Shown piece after piece: positions 57,400 through 64,000 of a DNA stretch of 64,000 bases; the stretch's first letter is position 1; each line of letters begins with the position of its first letter. Source of the stretch: Micromonospora sp. WMMD1128. GTDB taxonomy: Bacteria > Actinomycetota > Actinomycetes > Mycobacteriales > Micromonosporaceae. The stretch is taken from assembly GCF_027497235.1 (NCBI RefSeq), contig NZ_CP114902.1, positions 2,989,501 through 3,053,500 of the forward strand. The letters run 5' to 3'. The position numbers were made by a program, and so were the translations under genes. Below the pieces are notes generated by a model. It saw only the letters and a list, made by a program, of their open reading frames with translations. It ran no database searches and was not told where the DNA came from.

Positions 57400-58520
57400 A
57401 TGACGACGACCGAGAGCGCCCCGGCGCCGGCCGACGAGGTGGTGCTGGAGGCCGTCGGCCTGACCAAGCACTTCCCGGTCCGCCGGCGGCTGCGCGACCT
57501 CCTCTCCCGGACCCCGGCGGCGGTGCACGCCGTCGACGACGTCTCGATCGCGCTGCGCCGCGGCCGGGTGACCGCGCTGGTCGGGGAGTCCGGCTCCGGC
57601 AAGTCCACGGTGGCCCGGCTGCTGGCCCAGCTCTACCCGCGCACCGCTGGCGACATCCGGCTGCACGGCGTCTCGACCCGGGTCCGCGGCGGACGCCGGT
57701 TCCGGGCGTACGTGCGCCAAGTGCAGTTGATCCTCCAGGACCCGTTCGCCTCGCTGAACCCGGTGCACACCGTGCGCTACCACCTCACCCGGTCGCTGCG
57801 CATCCACGGCAACGCCGGGTCCGGCCCGGACGAGTTGGAGAAGGCCCTGGCCGACCTGCTCACCCGGGTCAGCCTCACCCCGCCGGAGCGCTACCTCGAC
57901 GCGTTCCCGCACGAACTCTCCGGCGGCCAGCGCCAGCGCGTCGCGATCGCCCGGGCGCTCGGCGCCGACCCCGAGGTGCTGCTCGCCGACGAGCCGGTCT
58001 CCATGCTCGACGTCTCGATCCGCCTCGGCGTGCTCAACCTGCTCCAGGACCTGAAGGACCGGCTCGACCTGGCCATCCTCTACATCACCCACGACATCGC
58101 CTCGGCCCGCTACTTCGCCGACGAGACGATCGTGATGTACGCCGGGCGGATGGTCGAGGGCGGCGACAGCGAGACGGTCACCCAGCGGCCGGCCCACCCG
58201 TACACCAGGTTGTTGATCGACTCGGCGCCGGACCCGGAGCGGATCACCGGCGCGGTCACCGACGCCGACGCGGCGGGCGAGCGCGGTCACGGGGAACCGC
58301 CGAGCCTGATCCGCCCGCCCGGCGGCTGCCGGTTCCACCCGCGCTGCCCGCACGCGATGCCCCGGTGCAGCGCGGAACTGCCGCCGCCGATCCCGATCAA
58401 CGACCGGCCCGGGCACTGGGCGGCCTGCTGGCTGTTCGACCCGGCCACCGCCGCGGCCGGGAAGGCCGACCCCACCGCCACGGCCGGGAGGGCCAACGCC
58501 ACCGGACGGGAGGCGAGCCG

Positions 58521-58524
<4 letters not shown>
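57400..58524 (+). CDS. ABC transporter ATP-binding protein (OppF/DppF-like)
   Basis: A 374-residue ATPase subunit. Walker A G-E-S-G-S-G-K-S is at residues 62-69, the signature L-S-G-G-Q-R-Q-R at about 170, Walker B '[13 protein letters not shown]' at about 192, and the oligopeptide-type C-terminal Cys-rich extension ('[14 protein letters not shown]', 'WAACW') is present. AGGAA lies upstream of the ATG. It overlaps the first permease gene (ATGA). Confidence 0.94.
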
Positions 58525-59498
<974 letters not shown>

Positions 59499-59501
59499 GC
59501 G

Positions 59502-60536
59502 ATGACACTTTCCCCGTCCAGCATCGACCAGGTCACCCCCGGCCAGGGGGCGGTGGCCCAACCGTCGGCCCGGCCCCGACGCCGCCGGTTCCGCTTCGTC
59601 GCCAACCCCAAGGCCGCCACCGGCCTGGCCATCCTCGGGGTGTACGCGCTGCTGGCGGTGATCGGGCCGTGGATCGCGCCGTACGACCCGGACGCGCGCG
59701 GCGCCGACGTGCTGCAGGCGCCCTCGGCCCGGCACTGGTTCGGCACCACCCACCTCGGCCAGGACATCTTCAGTCAGATCCTGGTCGGCGCGCGCAGCGT
59801 GATGGTGGTGGGGCTGATCGCCGGCGTGCTGGCCACCGTCCTGTCCATCCTGATCGGGGTGACCGCCGGCTACCTGGGCGGCGCGGCCGACGAGAGCCTG
59901 TCGGCGCTGTCCAACGTGTTCCTGGTGATCCCCGCGCTGCCGCTGATCATCATCGTGGCGTCGCTCGTCGACCAGGCCGGCGAGCTGCTGGTCGCGCTGA
60001 TCATCGGGCTCACCTCGTGGGCCTGGGGCGCCCGGGTGCTGCGGGCACAGACGCTGTCGTTGCGCCGCCGCGACTACGTCGAGGCCGCCCGCGCCACCGG
60101 CGAGCGGACCTGGCGGATCATCGGCTTCGAGATCCTGCCCAACCTGACCGCGATCATCGCCTCCGGCTTCGTCGGCACGGTGATCTTCGCGGTGATGTCG
60201 GAGATCACCCTGGCGTTCATCGGCATCTCCTCGGTGTCGTCGTGGAACTGGGGCACCATCCTGTTCTGGGCGCAGGGCCAGCAGGCGCTCGCGCAGGGCG
60301 CCTGGTGGTGGTTCGTGCCGGCCGGGCTGGCCATCGCGCTGCTCGGCACCGCGCTCGCGCTGATCAACTTCGGCATCGACGAGTTCGTCAGCCCCCGGCT
60401 GCGCACCGGCGGCCGGACCCGGATCCGCACCGCCGACGGCCGCACCGTGCGGATGCGGGTGGGCTTCACCCCGGTGCTGGCCCCGAAGGCCGCCGCCGTG
60501 CCGATGCAGGACAGCCGGAAGGACGTTGAGCCGTGA
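59502..60536 (+). CDS. ABC transporter permease (OppC/DppC-like)
   Basis: A 344-residue membrane protein. The OppC N-terminal segment ('FVANPKAATGLAILGVYALLAVIGPWIAPYDP'), 'HWFGTTHLGQDIFSQILVGARSVMVVGLIAG' and the EAA-like loop 'RDYVEAARATGERTWRIIGFEILPNLT' (about residues 190-215) are typical. Its stop codon is embedded in a dispersed repeat copy (60534-60590). Confidence 0.94.
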   Translation: MTLSPSSIDQVTPGQGAVAQPSARPRRRRFRFVANPKAATGLAILGVYALLAVIGPWIAPYDPDARGADVLQAPSARHWFGTTHLGQDIFSQILVGARSVMVVGLIAGVLATVLSILIGVTAGYLGGAADESLSALSNVFLVIPALPLIIIVASLVDQAGELLVALIIGLTSWAWGARVLRAQTLSLRRRDYVEAARATGERTWRIIGFEILPNLTAIIASGFVGTVIFAVMSEITLAFIGISSVSSWNWGTILFWAQGQQALAQGAWWWFVPAGLAIALLGTALALINFGIDEFVSPRLRTGGRTRIRTADGRTVRMRVGFTPVLAPKAAAVPMQDSRKDVEP

Positions 60537-60590
60537 GCGCGAGGAGCGCAGCGCAGCGGAGCCCCGCAGTCGCGAACGAAAGGAGGGCCC
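60534..60590. repeat. Single copy related to the 60-bp tandem repeat
   Basis: Starts with GTGAGCGCGAGGAG and later GAGCCCCGCAGTCGCGAACGA, as in the units at 34981-35220 (reverse strand there). As there, its TGA is the stop codon of the upstream gene. It fills the spacer before the second ATPase gene. Confidence 0.85.
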
Positions 60591-60591
60591 G

Positions 60592-61599
<1,008 letters not shown>

Positions 61600-61633
61600 C
61601 CCGCCCGAGCCCACCGCTACCGCGAGGAGAACC

Positions 61634-63043
61634 ATGGACACCGACCTCAACCGCAAGAGTGTGGATCAGGCCGACCCGATCGACACGCTGCCGCCTACCT
61701 TCCGGTGGGGGGTGGCGACGTCGTCGTACCAGATCGAGGGCGCGGTGGCCGAGGACGGCCGCACCGCGTCGATCTGGGACACCTTCTGCCGGGTCCCGGG
61801 GGCGGTGGCCAACGGCGACCACGGCGACGTGGCCTGCGACCACTACCACCGGATGCCGCAGGACGTGGCGCTCATCGCCGACCTGGGGCTGGACACCTAC
61901 CGGTTCTCGGTGGCCTGGCCACGGGTGCAGCCGGGTGGGCGCGGCCCGGCCAACGCGGCCGGGATCGGCTTCTACGACCGGCTGGTGGACGAGCTGCTCG
62001 GCCGGGGCGTCGACCCGTGGGTGACGCTCTACCACTGGGACCTGCCGCAGGAGCTGGAGGACGCGGGCGGCTGGCCGAACCGGGACACCGCCTACCGCTT
62101 CGCCGACTACGCGGAGCTGGTCTTCGCCGCGCTCGGCGACCGGGTCCGCACCTGGACCACGCTCAACGAGCCGTGGTGCTCGGCGATGCTCGGGTACGCC
62201 TACGGCGACCACGCCCCGGGCCGGCGGAACCTGGGTGACGGCATCGCCGCCGCGCACCACCTGCTGCTCGGGCACGGCCTGGCCACCCAGCGGCTGCGCG
62301 CGGCGGCGCCGGGTCCGGTCGAGCTGGGTCTGACGCTCAACCTGACCACCGCCGACCCGGCCACCGACAGCGCGGCGGACCGGGACGCGGCCCGGGCGGC
62401 GGACGGGCTGGGCAACCGGCTCTATCTCGATCCGGTGCTGCGCGGCACGTACCCGCAGGACGTGGTCGCGGACCTGGCCGCCGAGGGGGTACGGATCCCG
62501 GTCGAGGACGGTGACCTGGCGGTGATCGCCACCCCGATCGACGTTCTCGGGGTGAACTACTACTTCGGGCAGCTGCACTCCGGGGTGGACGAGCAGGGCC
62601 GTGAGCGCGACGACGACGGCAGGCCGGTGCGTCGGGTGGTCCGCCGGGATCTGCCGCGCACCGCGATGGACTGGGAGATCGTGCCGGAGTCCTTCACCGA
62701 CCTGCTGGTGCGGCTGCACCGCGACTACCCGGGCGTGCCCATGGTGATCACCGAGAACGGGGCGGCGTTCGACGACCGGGCGGACGCCGACGGGTTCGTG
62801 GCCGACGACGACCGGGTGGCGTACCTGACCGAGCACCTGCGGGCGGTGGCGCGGGCCCGGGCGGCCGGCGCGGACGTGCGCGGCTACTTCGCCTGGTCGC
62901 TGCTGGACAACTTCGAGTGGGCGTACGGCTACGACAAGCGGTTCGGCATCATCCGGGTCGACTACGACTCGCAGCGCCGCACCCCGAAGCGCAGCGCGTT
63001 GTGGTACCGCGACACGGTCCGGCGGGTGCGCGGGCAGCGCTGA
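61634..63043 (+). CDS. Beta-glucosidase, glycoside hydrolase family 1
   Basis: A 469-residue cytoplasmic retaining enzyme. The acid/base Glu is in 'WTTLNEPWC' (about residue 178) and the nucleophile Glu in 'MVITENGAAF' (about 373); 'FRWGVATSSYQIEGAVAEDGR' and 'YFAWSLLDNFEWAYGYDKRFGI' are also diagnostic. No signal peptide. It would hydrolyse the imported disaccharides (cellobiose, gentiobiose or others). GAGGAGA precedes the ATG at 61634. Confidence 0.95.
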   Translation: MDTDLNRKSVDQADPIDTLPPTFRWGVATSSYQIEGAVAEDGRTASIWDTFCRVPGAVANGDHGDVACDHYHRMPQDVALIADLGLDTYRFSVAWPRVQPGGRGPANAAGIGFYDRLVDELLGRGVDPWVTLYHWDLPQELEDAGGWPNRDTAYRFADYAELVFAALGDRVRTWTTLNEPWCSAMLGYAYGDHAPGRRNLGDGIAAAHHLLLGHGLATQRLRAAAPGPVELGLTLNLTTADPATDSAADRDAARAADGLGNRLYLDPVLRGTYPQDVVADLAAEGVRIPVEDGDLAVIATPIDVLGVNYYFGQLHSGVDEQGRERDDDGRPVRRVVRRDLPRTAMDWEIVPESFTDLLVRLHRDYPGVPMVITENGAAFDDRADADGFVADDDRVAYLTEHLRAVARARAAGADVRGYFAWSLLDNFEWAYGYDKRFGIIRVDYDSQRRTPKRSALWYRDTVRRVRGQR

Positions 63044-63103
63044 CCCGACCTGTCCGGGGTGGCCGCGCGGGAGCTTCCCGGGTGGCCGCCCCGGCGCGCC
63101 CCG

Positions 63104-63128
63104 GACCACTTTTTTCATGCCTTGACAT
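63104..63128 (+). promoter_or_regulatory. Promoter region of the GH30 gene
   Basis: A T-run (CTTTTTTC) at 63109-63116 is followed by TTGACA at 63123-63128, a consensus -35; 17 bases on lies TTTTCT, a weak -10. The block GACCACTTTTTTCATGC (63104-63120) differs at only two positions from 54362-54378 upstream of the LacI gene. Confidence 0.4.
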
Positions 63129-63185
63129 AAGGCGGGATGAGCGGTTTTCTCATTTGCGGATGTCGATTCACTGGAAGGAGCATCC

Positions 63186-64000
63186 GTGTCCCCCACCACC
63201 GTTCCCCGCCTCGCCGGCCGCGTCGCCCTGACGCTCTGCCTCACCGCCGGCGCCCTCGTCCCCACCACCGCGGCCCACGCCGCCGGCGAGACCGTCAACA
63301 TCTGGCTCACCACCACCTCCGACGCCGGCGGCCGGACCGTCACCCGGGGGCTGCAACAGCAGAGCCCGACGAGCTTCGCCCCCACCAGCGCCGGCGCCAC
63401 CCACACCATCACCGTCGACGAGAACACCCGGTACCAGCCGTTCGAGGGCGCCGGCGCGTCCATCACCGACACCACCGCCCACCTGCTGCGCGGCGGCGCG
63501 GTCAGCGCCACCACCCGGGACGCGGTGATGCGCAAGCTGTTCAGCCCCACCGACGGCATCGGGCTGTCGTTCGTGCGCAACCCGATCGGCGCGTCCGACC
63601 TGTCCCGCCCCGGCAACGTCTCCCTCGACGACACCTGCTGCGACCTCAACGACTTCGGGGCGAACGGCTACGACACGAACGTCGAGCTGCTCACCGCGCA
63701 GGCCCGGCAGCTCAACCCGGCGCTGCGGGTGATGGTGGTGCCGTGGAGCGCCCCCGGCTGGATGAAGGACAACGGCCGGATGGACCAGATGGGCTGGCTG
63801 AAGTGGGAGCACTACGCCACCTACGCCCAATACCTGGTCAAGACCATCCAGGCGTACGCGGCGCGCGGCGTGAAGGTCGACTACCTGTCGGTGCAGAACG
63901 AGCCGAACTGCTGCCAGTCCGGCAACCCCACCGCGATGGACTACCCGGGCATGAGCTGGAACGCCTCCGGCCTGGTCGAACTGACCAAGAACTTCGTCTA
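63186..64000 (+). CDS. Secreted glycoside hydrolase family 30, N-terminal part (cut by window edge)
   Basis: 271 codons are visible. Residues 1-35 are a Sec-type signal peptide (Arg near the start, hydrophobic core 'VALTLCLTAGALVPTTAAHA'). Then comes 'EGAGASITDTTAHLLRG', 'VVPWSAPGWMKDNGRMD' and the acid/base Glu in 'LSVQNEPNCCQSG' (about residue 239), all GH30. The enzyme acts on beta-1,6-glucans or related glycans, or glucosylceramide-type bonds. GTG at 63186 follows AAGGAG. The nucleophile lies beyond the window. Confidence 0.92.
   Translation, partial: MSPTTVPRLAGRVALTLCLTAGALVPTTAAHAAGETVNIWLTTTSDAGGRTVTRGLQQQSPTSFAPTSAGATHTITVDENTRYQPFEGAGASITDTTAHLLRGGAVSATTRDAVMRKLFSPTDGIGLSFVRNPIGASDLSRPGNVSLDDTCCDLNDFGANGYDTNVELLTAQARQLNPALRVMVVPWSAPGWMKDNGRMDQMGWLKWEHYATYAQYLVKTIQAYAARGVKVDYLSVQNEPNCCQSGNPTAMDYPGMSWNASGLVELTKNFV

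Overview
The window is a very GC-rich, densely coded stretch of an actinomycete chromosome. Codon use with G or C in nearly every third position, an RbpA gene, an HspR-type HAIR operator, a SigR-type promoter, mycothiol-dependent-type (DinB/MDMPI) folds and many leaderless genes all point to Actinobacteria. The mix of sugar-degradation loci and an aminomutase operon, plus house-keeping dispersed repeats, looks most like Micromonospora or a close Micromonosporaceae relative; this genus call is an inference from style, not a search result.

Layout. 1-13.4 kb: a patchwork of small single genes (edge of a tyrosine recombinase, WYL regulator, Hsp20 under a HAIR box, isochorismatase-like hydrolase, acetyltransferases, a pentapeptide-repeat membrane protein, an HNH endonuclease beside an AT-rich island, a methyltransferase, a ketopantoate-reductase-like gene divergent from a TetR regulator, a HAD phosphatase, a LysE exporter). 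13.4-22.8 kb: a cytoplasmic glycoside-degradation locus (GH42, a frameshifted GH31, ROK regulator, GH3, LacI regulator) whose enzyme set fits xyloglucan-type oligosaccharides. 22.8-27.6 kb: Nudix hydrolase and a TetR-controlled flavin monooxygenase/SDR pair with a divergent MFS carrier; both promoters carry the same inverted repeat. 27.6-33.2 kb: an unusual coiled-coil protein, a PPOX-fold protein, rbpA, fxsA, and the lipoprotein pair lnt-ppm.

33.6-42.2 kb: a B12/PLP/radical-SAM lysine-degradation locus. kamA faces away from an operon of kdd, an amidohydrolase, kamD, kamE, kal and a MutL-like aminomutase chaperone. It converts lysine to beta-lysine, 3,5-diaminohexanoate and on to crotonyl-CoA, but the cleavage enzyme Kce is not in the window. 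Four tandem 60-bp repeats separate kal from the chaperone gene. 42.2-45.1 kb: CsbD, histidine phosphatase, Lrp regulator, DUF433 protein and acyl-CoA dehydrogenase.

45.3-52.6 kb: a five-gene, tightly overlapped operon (SWIM zinc-finger protein, an unassigned 487-residue protein, a VWA protein, a MoxR AAA+ ATPase, and a 948-residue DUF5682-type protein), related in content to the E. coli yehL/M/P/Q set. No molecular function is established for this arrangement, and it is the best candidate for a poorly described system here. 52.7-54.3 kb: YccF membrane protein, a cluster of palindromic repeats and an FkbM methyltransferase. 54.5-64 kb: a LacI regulator, a complete family-5 ABC importer, an intracellular GH1 and a secreted GH30 (cut by the right edge), which together form a beta-glucan/beta-glucoside uptake and hydrolysis locus.
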